Below are positions 11,433-23,932 of a DNA stretch of 64,000 nt, piece by piece. The position numbers were made by a program, and so were the translations under genes. This stretch comes from Luzula sylvatica (lineage: Eukaryota > Streptophyta > Magnoliopsida > Poales > Juncaceae), in NCBI GenBank assembly GCA_946800325.1, contig OX326959.1, forward strand, positions 52,461,784 through 52,525,783. The letters run 5' to 3'. Under the pieces are notes generated by a model, which searched no databases, had not been told where the DNA came from, and was given only the letters and a program-made list of their open reading frames with translations. Each line of letters begins with the position of its first letter. The first letter of the stretch is position 1.

Positions 11433-12738
11433 ATACTTAATCTCTGCTTAAAGGTCTGACTTGGAAAAGAAAGGATGCAGTCATTATCACTGACCCAATT
11501 AATTAGCTTAAGCCGAATCAAATACTTTCTTCTTTTGAGGAAAAAGCCGAACCAAATATAAACTAAACTCAAAACAATCTTTATATAAACTAAACTTAAA
11601 ACAATCTTTTCTTCTTTTGAGGAAAAAGCCGAACCAAATATAAACTTAACTCAAAACAATCTCAGCTCAAGCCTAACCAAATATAAACTAAAAATTCGAA
11701 ATAAATAATCATAGCTCTCTCCGAGCTAGCTTCCCCATTGTATCGTAGAAACAAAATTCAAATCAATTTTCCTGTTGTCCCTCTTTGGAAACCCCCGTGG
11801 CAAGCACCACTCATCTCTCTCTTTTCTGCTTTTCAAAATCCATGAATGCACATGCCCAGCACGCTCCCCTGATGAAATAAAAAGCTTTATGACCAAGCTA
11901 GAGAGAGAAAGTATGCTCGAGTGATGTACATTTTGTATATTATAATACCACACAACAAACTAAAGTCATCTCTTGCAAAAAGTTTTGAGTGACACAAATA
12001 AAAGCAAATAAAGAAAAGAAACAGAGAGAGAGAGAGAGAGGAGAGAGACCTAGTATATATAAATGCTAAATAAACTAGTGAATAAGTACAAAAGAAGCAA
12101 CATGTTTTTTTTCATTGGATGAACATCTTTGCAAGGTTGCTACATATATGTATAACTGTGCACTCCTCGATCAAAATGTCATCTTCATGCATATGCACCT
12201 ATATCGTGATCTCTGCCGAAAATTGATAAGACTCTCATTTCATTCGCATGTGACTCGAGCGTATGGAAACTCCGCAAAGCAATGTGAGCATGTGAATCGC
12301 GTATCGGTCCCAGAAGGATGACATTTCCTACTTAAATGTCTCTCAGTGAATTTTATATTTATAAATAATTATTCACCTGGGCACATAAATAAGATGCACC
12401 ACGTGGTACAAATCCGAGCTCATTTTTTTGTTAATATTTTGTGTTGAAGAAAATAGCAAACTGATGGTATGAAGAAACAATGAAACTAGAGCAAACAAAT
12501 GAAGATACTGACTGAACGAAGAGAGTGGTGGCTAGCCTTTTATATAAACTCGAATTTGTTCTTGTGTGACTTGTACACATACTAATTAAATAGTTATGCG
12601 TGATCTTGAATGGTACAAGTAAATAAGTATATGTGATATTGTCTGATTTCTCTTAACCTCGATGCTACACAAAAAATTTCTTTTCCTCAGATTTCATCAC
12701 CATATCCTACATATCCTACTTAATACTTTTAGTTAACA
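11433..12738. other. Intergenic stretch with short repeats
   Basis: No gene recognised. It contains an 82-bp tandem duplication (about 11529-11665; unit with TCTTTTGAGGAAAAAGCCGA), a GA-rich microsatellite (12022-12048), and short frames on both strands without family features. Confidence 0.5.
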
Positions 12739-12747
12739 TAATAATAA

Positions 12748-14442
12748 GGGATAATTTCTAGTACGTCCCTTCAAAACAACAAAATATCAAATTTGTCCCT
12801 ATAAAAAGGATAATATCATATTTGTCCTTCTAAATCTTAATTATTATCAAATTAAACCAATGTTAGTATTTTTGTTAAGTTTAACGACAAGTACGTAAAA
12901 AGACTACTTTACCCTTCAGATCCATTCGTGAATGAGAGCAAATCTCTCATCGACTCTACAGAATCCCGTCGTGGGCGATTCTCTCCGATGGTCACTACAA
13001 ACGTCGTAAGGGGGAGAAGGCGCCCCTAGTTCTGCATTTCCATTGGTGCCTCTTGTTCTACATCTCCGATGGTCACTATAATTTCTTGGTTTTACCAGTT
13101 CAATAAGGAACAAACATTGGCAAGAAGACAATCGAAATGAATTAAGGTAAGTCATGTGAATTTGATTGGAAATGGATTGAAGGGAAATAATTTTTCTTCT
13201 GAATTTGATCGACAAAGATGAATATTTGTGGTTAATTAGAGGTGGATTAAGGTGAATAACGGGCACGCGCCACTGAATTAGGGCTAATTGTGGAAGTATT
13301 AGGGTTAATTTGATCAGTTATGGCTAAGTTACATTTTCATTACCTTGAATTATAGTGAATTGATGACAAATTGAGGTAAATTGATTAACCGATGTTAATT
13401 GGGCACAAATTGTAGTGAGATATGGTTAAATATGACTATTACGGTCAATTACATATTTAAGGTTATTTCTAGCCATGCCAACGTGCAGATCATGGAAGAG
13501 GTTCTTTGCCCCCATTGATGTAAGTAGAGATGAAATCAAATATTAGTTAAGACTCCTAATATATGTTTTTCAATTATTGCAGTAATTGCAAAAAATATCG
13601 TTCTAGTTTTCTTTCTTCAGATTTCTTGTTTTGGGTAAATATACAACAATGCTAGATTTCTTGTAATACTTTAGGAGTTAGGTGTAAACGTATAATTTTA
13701 TATTCAATTTCTTCTCTTTTAGCTCGATCACTAAGCTAATTTGGGAGATAAATTGTTCTTTTACCTAATCAACCCTAGATTTTGATTAATTCTCGGAATG
13801 TTGTCGAATAATCCTTGAGTTGATCCTCAATCGAGATATCAGAACAACCAAAGCGGGAGTAGATAAGCGATCAAGTTATGGAGCAAGGACTCTAAGCTCT
13901 TCTGTGCGAGTCAGAACAAACCGCAGAGAAAGGAGCAATGCACAAAGCTGTTACAACAAGTCGAGTGGGGCCTCTTTGATATTTTGGGCAAGTCAATTAA
14001 ATCGAAGAAGAAGAGAAAGGCTAATGACGTAGCTATCAAAAGAAGGGGAGAGGGGTATATGTTGCTCTTCTGGACAATTTGGGATAAACCAATCAGCAAA
14101 ATGAAGAGTTCATGGCACAAATATCTTTCGCGAAGAAGATGAAAATGGAGGAGGATTTGTGTCCCCAATTTTTCTGAAAGGGTATTATAGTCATTTAGTT
14201 TTTATTGAATAATTTAACTAAAATTTATATTTTAAACTATGGTTAATTTGGATGGCAAGTTAACAGTTTGGACAAATCTGATATTTTATTTGTTTTAAAA
14301 TGACAAATTTGATATATTTTAAATTTTAAAGGGTTAAATTTGATAATTTTTTTATTTTTAAAGGACATATTTGATATTTACATTTTTAAAGGGACAAATT
14401 TGATATTTTGAATTTTTGAAGGGACATATATGAAATTGCCCC
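12748..14442. mobile_element. 1.7-kb Mutator-like element (non-autonomous)
   Basis: The ends form imperfect terminal inverted repeats of about 50 bp: left GGGATAATTTCTAGTACGTC..., right (reverse complement) GGGGCAATTTCATATATGTC..., both followed by CCTTCAAAA and AATATCAAATTTGTCCC. Flanks are exact 9-bp repeats TAATAATAA (12739-12747 and 14443-14451); the low complexity of this 9-mer weakens the point a little. No transposase was found. Short frames inside (around 12916-13266 and 13820-14168) match no family I know; they may be captured host DNA. CTCCGATGGTCACTA occurs twice near 12984 and 13062. Confidence 0.72.
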
Positions 14443-14451
14443 TAATAATAA

Positions 14452-16275
14452 CTAAATAACACATAATTTTACAATTTTTTTAATATTAACTAGAAATAAT
14501 AAATAGAGCGGAAACGGAGTTAGTTCGAGATTTTCTAGTAATAAACCAGAGGTAGATAACTTACGGTAAAAAGGTCAACTCAATATTTTCAGAAAATAAA
14601 CCGGAGGTACGGAACTTACGAAAAAAAGTAAGCTCGCTACTTTCAAAAAATAAGTCGGGGGTAGGAATCTTTTAGCAAAAGAGTCAAGTTCGCCGGAAAA
14701 TAAGCAGAAGGTACGAAACTTTCGAAAAAAAATTACTCGGTACATCTTAAAAATAAAACGAAGATCTGATACGTTCGGAAAAAAATCTGCCCAATACTTC
14801 CGGAAAATAAGTCGGGGGCACAAAAGTTTTAGAAAAAGTGTCAGATCGTTGCTTCCGTAAATACGCAGAAGATACAGAACATCCCAAAAAAAATCAGATG
14901 CTAGTGAATGTCGAGGAGCTAAGCGACGAGACAATTTGCAAAAATCCAGAAAGGCAACAAAGAACCGGTAAGAAGCGCATCAAACTAAATAACACTACAC
15001 AAATTATTAATTAGATTTGGTACGGAATTATTGACAACCTTATCGTAAATATGATAAAAGGAGAAAATAATATTTTAATTTTCAACCTTATCGTGAAAAT
15101 CGCGGCGAGAATTTAATATCGATTCGACCAATTTGAGGTGATTATTTTGCTGATGGATCGAACGAGATTAGTAGAAAGAACGTTAAGTTTCGAGGCCAAA
15201 TCATTTTGATATGAATTCACTATCGATATGTTTGTTTTGTTCATTTTATCTTCCCTTTATGTACAAGGAAGTTAGGTTTTTATAAAGTTTCATAAATAAT
15301 ATGTATAAAATAAATGAAATTTCAATGTTTTTTTGTACTGATTTTACAAACGAGAGAAGCATTGTCACTAGTACATTTCTCCAATTCATATAAAAACTGT
15401 GTTGTTAAATCATTCTCTGAACCACATAATTATGGTTAATTAAATTAAATATTATATAGTGATAATTATAGTGAAATACTAATTTTTTTTATTTTATTTT
15501 TGTGAGAAAGATACCATCTTTCGATTGCTTGAATATAATGGACTCTTTCGCTTTGAGCTCCACTTTTGCACTAGCTAATAATCTATTTGCAACATTTAGC
15601 TTTGAAAAATAATATTTATCAAAAAGTTTGTACACATCTGCATATAATTGTGAGGGAGAGCATTTGATATGGACACATCTGCATATAATTGTGTTTGTAC
15701 TTGCATAATATTTAATCTACATTAATAATCTATTTTTACAAATTATTTTTTCTTTTAATTTCATGAAGAATAGTAGGCACATGTAAGAAAGATATAAACT
15801 TATTAAAGTAAAATATATGCATCTTTTTAAACGAAACTGGCTTTTTTTACGAAAACTTGGTACCATCTGTTTGTTTTCAGTAAGTAGAGAGATGACCAAA
15901 AAATTTCTAAAAATTTTCGTACCCCAACTTTATTTCCCGAGATTTAAACTTATTCAAGTAAAATTTCTAAATTTTTTAAAACGAAACTGACTTTTTTTTC
16001 CCGAGATTTATGTACCTCCGTTTTATTTTTCGGAAGTACCGAACAAACTTTTTTACCGGAAGTTTTGCGCCTTTTGTTTATTTTTCGACAAGCTGGCCTT
16101 TCTCTAAAAGTTTCACACTCTAGGATTCCAGAAGGAAGCATACTTTTTTTTTTCCGGAAGTTATGTACCTCTGGTTTTTTTTTCGGAAATATCGAACTAA
16201 CGCCATTTCCTGCTTCGTTTATTATTTCTAATTAATATTTCAAAATTATATGTTATTTATTATTTAAAAGAAAAA
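14452..16275. mobile_element. Fold-back element with sub-repeat arms
   Basis: The left arm (about 14452-14950) and right arm (about 15830-16275) are inverted copies. Outer ends match: AAATAACACATAATTTT on the left, and AAATAACATATAATTTT when the right side is reverse-complemented; both continue with TTAGAAATAATAAA/CTAGAAATAATAAA and ACCAGAGGTA. Each arm is a run of degenerate units of about 60 bp containing AAAATAAACCGGAGGTAC-like cores and GGAAGT/ACTTCC motifs. The centre (about 14950-15830) is unique-looking and codes for nothing recognisable. The arms suggest a long-TIR Mutator-type or fold-back transposon; no clear target duplication was found. Confidence 0.6.
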
Positions 16276-17698
16276 CAGATACTTTGTCGATACACATGTT
16301 GTGATTACTCAAAAGTTTGGATAATTTATCATGTACCTCTTGTGAGTAGTGCTTGGATTATGAAACTATTTTGTTAATTATCTGTGCAATCTCTTTTATT
16401 AAAAAAGAAGAAGAAGTCCAAATTCATTATTTTGGTTGACATTTATTTGCATAATATCATATAAGAAATTTTCTCTGTATTTGGGGTGTAAGGTTGCATT
16501 TAATTTTAAAGACTGTTTTGCAAGATTTGTTAGAAGTTTTAATCGATTTTAAATTTTAATCGATCTAAGTTTGTATATTGCTTGAAATCATGTCAGCAAA
16601 TATAATAACAATAATAATAATAAAATAAATAGAGTATTTATGCAAATCAAAGTTTTGTATAAATTGCACAATTTTTGATGGAATATAATTATATGATATA
16701 GATTGTGCAAACCGTTTTGGTTATGTCTAAATTTGTTATAAGTTTAATTAGCATTAATTTGCTAGTTGGAAGTCCTAATGGCAAACTTTTATAAACTTGG
16801 TTAACAAGTTATAATAATATTTAGTGTTATGATAACCACACTAGTCATGGCATTTAAATTCTTAAATTTAAATATAATCATTTTAATTTTGATATATTAT
16901 TGATTTGATTGTAGAGCTATGAACTATAGTTCAAGCTTGTGCAAGCTCACTTCTCCTTCTATCGAAATTCTCACTGAAATGAAAGTGTGTGTATATATAT
17001 ATTTGTGCAAGCTCATTTTAAAACACTGCCAAACAATCAAACAAAAACAAAATCATCTAAAAACAAAATCAACTAAAACAAAGTATCGTCATTCTTTTCT
17101 CATTGGACATGTAGTAGCGTTGTGACCTTCTTTTTTCCCGCAAATACCGCATGTTCTCATCTTTTTTTTGCTTTCCTTTACATTATATATATCACCCTTA
17201 ATTAGCCAAACCTCTAATTCGTCATAATCACCCTCAATGAACCAGCAAAAACAACCTTCATTGAGCATGTATCCTTCCGCGAACAAATCAGATTCATCGC
17301 CTCATGCCGAGCTTTGGTGGAGAAAACTTCTGGCGACATGCAAAGAACCTTAATCAATCGATATCTCTTCTCCGATATTGAAATTGGAATCTCTGTTCTT
17401 GTTCGGAACAAGTTTGAAGGTCTGATCAAGAAGAAGAGCTTGGGCATAATCACTGTCCTAGTCAAACATAAAGAAAAGACGAGAGAGCTAGAAGCTGGGG
17501 CACGAGCCACTAGAGGAAAGAGAAGAACCAAGGCATTTAAATCGATGGATGGAGAAAGTGAAAAGGGTTAAGATAGGACACAGCTCCGTTAATCACAATA
17601 AACACATCCAACCATGATCCGCACAACACATTTAAATCCGACGGTTTACAAATTAATGGCACCAAAATCTCGGTACCATTAATGTCATAGTAGACAGA

Positions 17699-17699
<1 letters not shown>
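16276..17699. other. Intergenic stretch
   Basis: AT-rich DNA without a recognised gene, apart from the weak zinc-knuckle-like fragment described separately. ATAATAACAATAATAATAATA-type simple sequence occurs near 16600. Confidence 0.4.
17089..17531 (-). pseudogene. Unrecognised gene fragment with a zinc-knuckle-like motif
   Basis: On the - strand a short frame ends with RTCGICGKKEGHNATTCP, close to the CX2CX4HX4C knuckle of plant transposase-derived and RNA-binding proteins but with one extra residue between the second Cys and the His. Upstream text in neighbouring frames (for example CFCWFIEGDYDELEVWL and FKLVPNKNRDSNFNIGEEIS) reads like protein but needs frame changes and stops. I cannot name the family. 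It could be a broken host gene or a transposase remnant. Confidence 0.25.
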
Positions 17700-17746
<47 letters not shown>

Positions 17747-19010
17747 CTCTGTTTTACGTTACCGATGGCCTGATATTGAACTCTAGATTGGGCCGTGAAG
17801 ACATTTATTTCGATATATGAATTTCATGGACCCAATAATAAATTTTATTGGGTCTTAAAGATCATTTACATTGAGTAATGGGCTAATTAGAGTTTTTCTC
17901 CGTATAATTTGGACCTAAAATATTATCGGACCAAATATTTAGAAAAAAAATATTAATATTATTAGAATGACACTATTGCAAAAATTAATATGACAACAAA
18001 AATTTTATTGATTAAAGAAATAAATATTGTATTATTATTTTTAATAATTATTTAATGTTTTTATTTATTAAAATTATTATATTTCATAAATTATGCAAGA
18101 AAATATTTTATATATATATAATCGTAATATCTTCAATCATAAACAATTATAATATTTTAAAATAACTTATACAATTTTTATTGAATAAATATATTTGAAA
18201 TAATAATCTTTCAAATTTTAAATTGTGTATCCTAGACTAAATTTTTTTAAAAATACGTAGATCGAATACATTCTTTTTCAGTTTTGAAGATTGAATATAT
18301 TTTTTAAATTTTCTGTTATAATATTTAATATCAAGAGAGCATATAAGAGTAAATTTATTTATTTATGTTTACATGCAAAACAATAAACAACGATCATCAT
18401 AAATAAGAATAAAATGGTCATTAATATCATTATTTTTTAAATTGTTTCTTGTTAAGTCATGTGAGATTTTGCAATATCGTCACCCTATTATTAATACTAA
18501 TATTAGATTAAATTTCGTAGTTTTGCTAAATCTTTCATATGATGTTCGAGAAAAATGTATTTGATCTATATAATATAATTTGATATAATAATAATTTATT
18601 TATGTAAAATATTACATAAAATTTTTATTTTAGTCTTGTTCAACTAGTTAATTCATCAACTATTGCAATATGAGAATAATTTACTTACATTCTTATTTTG
18701 AATAGAAATTTTTGTAACTTTTTGTGAGTGTTCTATCATTATTATTATTTCAACTATGAAATTATAATACGTGACGAAATTTAAAACCATGATTAGTTAT
18801 TAATTTTTTATAATCATATATTTTTTGTAAACTTTTATGTATTCATTATTTTGCAATAAATATGTAAATATCATGGCAACATAGATGTCGGTTTGTCTAA
18901 TACTTACAATGATAGTATAAAATTTCTTAAATACAATGCAAATTACAAAATTAAATTTATATACAAAAAATTGTACAAATAACCACGCAATTGCATGGTG
19001 TATCTTCTAG
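17700..19010 (+). mobile_element. Probable non-autonomous Helitron
   Basis: The 3' side is convincing: a short palindrome CCACGCAATTGCATGG (18983-18998) followed by TGTATCTTCTAG ending at 19010 and then host T. This palindrome shares the CGCAATTGC core with the other two Helitrons. The 5' end is inferred at the TC before the (TA)n run; the upstream base is C instead of the expected A, so the left boundary is weak. The body is AT-rich and codes for nothing recognisable. Confidence 0.5.
17702..17746. repeat. (TA)n microsatellite
   Basis: About 22 uninterrupted TA dinucleotides, placed right at the putative 5' end of a Helitron. Confidence 0.95.
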
Positions 19011-19059
19011 TTTATCCATAAGTTAGAATTATTCAATATTTATTTTAAAACTAACCTAT

Positions 19060-19353
19060 CATTATAAACGAAAGGTAAAATAACACAAGAAATAGAGAGA
19101 GAAATTCTTTACTATTGGACTGAATTGTCTGTAGAAATGAACCACACAAATCATCATTATATAGGGAACAAAACACCATTTCATCCAATGTGAACGCTCC
19201 AATGTGAAACCTCCAATGTGCATCTCTCCAGTGTGAAACCTCCAATGTGCATTTCTCAATGTCCATACATCTAAGTTCCTTAGTGTTTAATCTTTTCACA
19301 CTTGTACATGTTATATTAACATATTATTAATAAATACATTCATATTTATAACA
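19060..19353 (-). repeat. 3' LTR of the - strand copia element
   Basis: Begins TGTTATAAATATG when read on the - strand and matches the other LTR along its length. It differs mainly by a short internal duplication in the CCTCCAATGTGCATCTCTCC region (about 19196-19255), which explains its greater length (294 against 260 bp). Confidence 0.9.
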
Positions 19354-19468
19354 CTCTCCCTTGAATGTATTGATTTTGTACGCATAAAAATCTGCCTCAT
19401 TAAAAACCTTGCCAGGAAAACCCAGTGGGACAAAACCATGGTCAAGAGGAAAAAGAGTGCAGTGCGTA

Positions 19469-21093
19469 CTATGTCTCCCCCACATTTATGCAAATATATT
19501 TGAGTTGACGAAGTCCAATCTTGTAGACTAATTTCTTAAAAGTCGCGGTTGGTAATGACTTGGTAAAAAGATCTGCCAAGTTATCACTTGATCTAATCTG
19601 TCGAACATCTATCTCCCCATTCTTTTGAAGATCATGTATTGCAAAGAATTTCGGAGAAATATGTTTTGTTCTATCTCCTTTAATATAACCATCTTTTATT
19701 TGCGCAATACATGCCGCATTATCTTCATATATCACGGTTGGATTTTCTTTAATCGTTTTAAAACTGCAAGATTCTTGTATATTCTCAATCATTAACCTTA
19801 ACCATACGCATTCTCTACTTGTATCATGAAGCGCTATTATTTCCGAATGATTTGTTGATGTAGCCACCAACGTTTGTTTGGTTGAGCGCCAAGAAATAGC
19901 AGTATTACCATATGTAAATACATAACCAGTTTGTGACCGTGCTTTATGAGGATCTGATAAATATCCAGCATATGAATAACCAATTAATTTAGGTTCTAGA
20001 TATTTTACATATAATAATCCCATATCTGTTGTTTCTCGAATATAACGAAGTACATGTTTAACACCATTCCAATGTATTTTAGTTGGTGCATAACTATACC
20101 TTGCCAAGACATTTACAGCAAATGCGATATCTGGCCGTGTATTATTAGCAAGATACATCAATGCGCCAATTGCACTTAAATATGGTACTTCAGGACCAAG
20201 AAAATCTTCCTTGTCTTCTCGAGGACGAAAATAATCTTTCTTTATATCTAGAGACCGAACAACCATCAGTGAGCTCAATGGGTGAGCTTTGTTCATATTA
20301 AATCGTTTTAGAATATTTTCAGCATAAGTGGATTGATGAACAAATATCCCATCTTTTAAATACTCAATTTGTAAACCAAGACAAAATTTTGTTTTTCCGA
20401 GATCTTTCATCTCAAATTCCTTTTTCAAATATATAGCAGTTTTTTCAAGTTCATCAGAAGTTCCAATGATATTCAAATCATCAACATAAACTGCAATAAT
20501 AACAAAACCAGAATTTGATTTTTTGATAAAAACACAAGAACTAATGAGATTATTCTTATATCCTTCTTTTGTAAGGTATTCATTTAAATGATTGTTCCAC
20601 ATTCTTCTAGATTGTTTCAAACCATACAAAGACATTTTCAATTTTATTGAATACATACTATGATGTCCTTGCTTATGTGCTTCATGCAATTTTAATCCTT
20701 CAGGAATTTTCATGTAAATATCGTTATCAAGTGAACCATATAAATATGCCGTTACAACGTCCATAAGATGCATTTGAAGTCCTTCAAAAACATCGAAGCT
20801 AATAAAAAATCGAAATGTAATTGCATCTACAACTGGAGAATATGTTTCTTCATAATCTATTCCAGACCTCTGTGTGAAACCCTGAGCTACAAGTCTTGCT
20901 TTGTATCTTACAATTTCATTTTTCTCATTTCGTTTTCTCACAAATACCCACTTGTGTCCAACTGGTTGTATACCATTAGGTGTCTGAACTATAGGTCCAA
21001 AAACTTCACATTTTTCAAGTGATTTTAACTCTGCTTGAATAGCTTCTTTCCATTTTGACCAATCTTTTCTTTTACGACATTCTTCAATTGATC
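19469..21093 (-). pseudogene. Copia pol: reverse transcriptase and RNase H part
   Basis: The frame reads through the copia reverse transcriptase: VGHKWVFVRKRNEKNE, ARLVAQGFTQ, MDVVTAYLYGSLD, the YVDD active site (YVDDLNIIG), then RNase H with SQTGYVF, ISWRSTKQ and ADLFTKSLP. The copia RNase H motif usually written YADAGY is here YSYAGY, so a catalytic Asp is replaced. The N-terminal edge is cut by a MITE at 21097. Upstream coding continues in the same phase beyond the MITE. Confidence 0.9.
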
Positions 21094-21096
21094 TTG

Positions 21097-21489
21097 GGGG
21101 CCGTTTGGTTCATGCTTTGCATAATGCCTTGGCATGAAGTATGCCAAGGAATCTGATGCCAAGGCATATCATTCCATGGCATACTCTAATATCTTGTTTG
21201 GTTGGTACACGTATTTATTCCATGACATACTCTAAAAATGTAAAAATGAGTTTATTTATAGAAACTTTGAGCTATTTATTTTTGGAAATTAAAATAAAAT
21301 GTATTCCCTCCTCATGGGAATGGAGAAAAGCCATCAATTTTGGTGGTAATCCTATTCCCATCAACTATTCCCTAGGGAATGGAATATGACATTACTTTAT
21401 TACCGAGCGTGCAAACCAAACATGGGAATGGAATCCATAAGAAAGTATTCCAAGATATTCCAAATCCAAAGCTCCAACCAAACACCCCC
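21097..21489. mobile_element. PIF/Harbinger (Tourist-like) MITE inside copia pol
   Basis: Terminal inverted repeats GGGGCCGTTTGGTTCATGC and (right, reverse complement) GGGGGTGTTTGGTTGGAGC; both then read TTTG. It is flanked by 3-bp direct repeats TTG (21094-21096, 21490-21492), the size expected for PIF/Harbinger. Removing the element and one repeat (396 bp in total) would leave the pol frame in phase, which marks the exact insertion point. Confidence 0.78.
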
Positions 21490-23030
21490 TTGGTTCTATG
21501 TCTTCATTTTCATTTATTATGTCAATTGCTATTACATATGCAAACTTTAGATCGACTTCAATTTCCTTTCAATTCCATGTATTTCTAGTCGAGATATAAT
21601 TTATTGAGATTTCATCGTTTTCATCATTCTCAATATTCTCATGTACATGATCATTTTCCAAAGTTATTTGTTGAGTTATGTGTTCTATATTTTTATCCGC
21701 AACATCTTTTTCGGAAGGATTTATTCCATTAATATTTTCAGAAATATCAACTGTCTTATCATGTTCTTTTCTTTTCGTTGGATTTTTATCTTTTGAACCG
21801 ATTGGACGACCACGCTTCTGGCGTATATCGCGTTTATTGATATCCATAGGAACTTCAATACGGACAGGAGCATTCAACGTTGCAATATGTGACTTCGTAA
21901 CTCTTTTTGTATGAACGAATGCATCGGGTAATTGGTTTGCTATTTGTTGCAAATGAATAATTTTTCGAACTTCTAGTTCAGATTGACTTGTTCGAGGGTC
22001 AAATTGAGACATTGCTGATGCATTCCACGTAATTTCTTGTTTTTCTAGCTTTGCTTTATCTCCCCCCAATGCTAGGAAAACACTCTCATCAAATTGACAA
22101 TCAGCAAATCTTGCTGTAAAAAGGTCTCCAGTTACTAGTTCTAAATACTTAATAATGGATGGAGATTCAAAACCAACATATATGCCTAGCCTTCTTTGTG
22201 GACCCATCTTTGTACGTTGTGGCGGGGCTATTGGAGCATATACCGCACACCCAAAAGTTCGTAAATGTGATATATTTGGCTGCATGCCGGTCACAAGTTG
22301 TAATGGGGAATATTTATGATACACACTAGGTCTTAACTTAATAAGAGAAGAAGCATGCAGTATTGCGTGACCCCATACCGTGGATGATAATTTCGACTTC
22401 ATAATTAGGGGTCTTGCAATTAATTGAAGTCTTTTAATAAGAGATTCCGCCAGACCATTTTGTGTATGTGTGTGAGCCACTGGATGCTCAATTTTAATCC
22501 CAATCGACATACAATAATCATTAAATGCTTGGGATGTGAACTCTCCGGCATTATCCAAACGAATGGTCTTAATCGTATAATCTGGAAATCGCGCCCTTAA
22601 TCGAATTATTTGAGCAAGTAATTTTCCAAATGCTGTATTTCGAGATGATAATAAACATACAAGAGACCATCTAGTAGACGCATCCATTAAGACCATGAAA
22701 TATCGAAATGGTCCACATGAGGGAGCAATCGGCCCACATATATCTCCTTGAATACGTTCAAGAAACTCGGGAGACTCATGTCCAATCTTTGTTTGTGATG
22801 GACGCACAATTAATTTGCCTAGATAACATGATGTACATGAAAACTCATTTGATAAAAGAATCTTCTGGTTCTTCAATGAATGATCATTTGAATTTTCTAT
22901 AATTCTGCGCATCATTATCGCTCCAGGATGGCCTAGACGGTCATGCCAAATCAGAAAATTGCTTCTCAATTTATTGAACTTCTGGTTCATTATAGCATTA
23001 ATTTCTATTGTGCTAATACGCGTATAATAT
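21490..23030 (-). pseudogene. Copia pol: GAG-pre-integrase and integrase part
   Basis: WHDRLGHPG and CTSCYLGK are the His/Cys zinc-binding part of the pre-integrase; the integrase D,D,E residues lie in GDICGPI, RLDNAGEF and NGLAESL. FGCAVYAPIAPPQR and RLGIYVGFESPSII follow as in many plant copia elements. A TGA stop near 21569 interrupts the frame before the MITE, and another TGA near 23042 separates it from the protease part in the same frame. Confidence 0.9.
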
Positions 23031-23041
23031 AAGCCACTGGA

Positions 23042-23396
23042 TCATGCGGGCAATTTTTCTAATACATATTTATTGCCATGTACGATTTGTGTTATAAGGA
23101 GATATTCAATGTTATTCTCACTTATCGTTTCAATATGATATCCATTACATCGTATATCTTTAAAACTTAACAAATTTCTTTGCGATTTCGTAGATAATAA
23201 GGCATCTTCTATTATCAATTTGGTTCCTCTAGGCAACAAAATAACTACTCTTCCGGAGCCTTCAATCATGTTTGTTGTGCCTGATATTGTATTGGCACTT
23301 GCCCTTATTTTTGTAATATTTGCAAAAAAATTTGGCTTTTCGAAGCATAGTGTGCGTTGACGCACTATCGGCCAAACATATATCTTCACTGTCCAT
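23042..23396 (-). pseudogene. Copia protease remnant, gag absent
   Basis: The start reads DICLADSASTHT, the copia protease active-site region (D-S-A), in one frame. After a run of T/A bases near 23325 the frame shifts, and the protein continues as GSGRVVILLPRGTKL and QRNLLSFKDIRCNGYHIET. No gag or zinc knuckle is found between this point and the 5' LTR (23397-23932), which instead holds AT-rich DNA with homopolymer runs. Confidence 0.8.
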
Positions 23397-23932
23397 ATTA
23401 GGAATGCTCAAAAAACACTTCTTCTAAAAAAAATTCTTAAAATTTTCTTGTACAAGATGCTACTTCCAGAGCAAATTTGTGAAATAATAATCAAGATAGT
23501 AATCTCTCTATAATCACATTAGGTATACTGAAGACACTTTTTTTTTTTTTTTTTTCAGATCTCTTCACCGGGCTTACAAAAATCTAGTAAATGCCCGTGT
23601 CATAATGGAACAGTGATATTATACTTTCCACTAAAAAAATATATCACAAGAAAACAATAAGGCTACAGTACACGTGAAGTTGGCCTTTTTTTTTTTTTCT
23701 TTTTTCAAAGAATAGTATAGGCCTGAATCATCAAGGAACACATGAGACCGAACAAATATTATTTCTTTTTTCTTCTTTTTTTTATGCAGTGGCATATAAA
23801 CGAGATTCAAAATAAAATTTCGAATATAATAAAACAATATTGTTTACAAAATATTACCTATTTTTACCTTCGACTGAGATTCCAAGAACATCGTGCTTTG
23901 ATCGGAGTTTCGAGACTATCGTGCTGATAACG

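Noticed and set aside
11726..11953. Possible miRNA precursor or small gene on the - strand (ATGCACATGCCCAGCACG region)
   Set aside because: No hairpin partner of sufficient pairing was found nearby, and the sequence does not match a known plant miRNA that I could recall with confidence.
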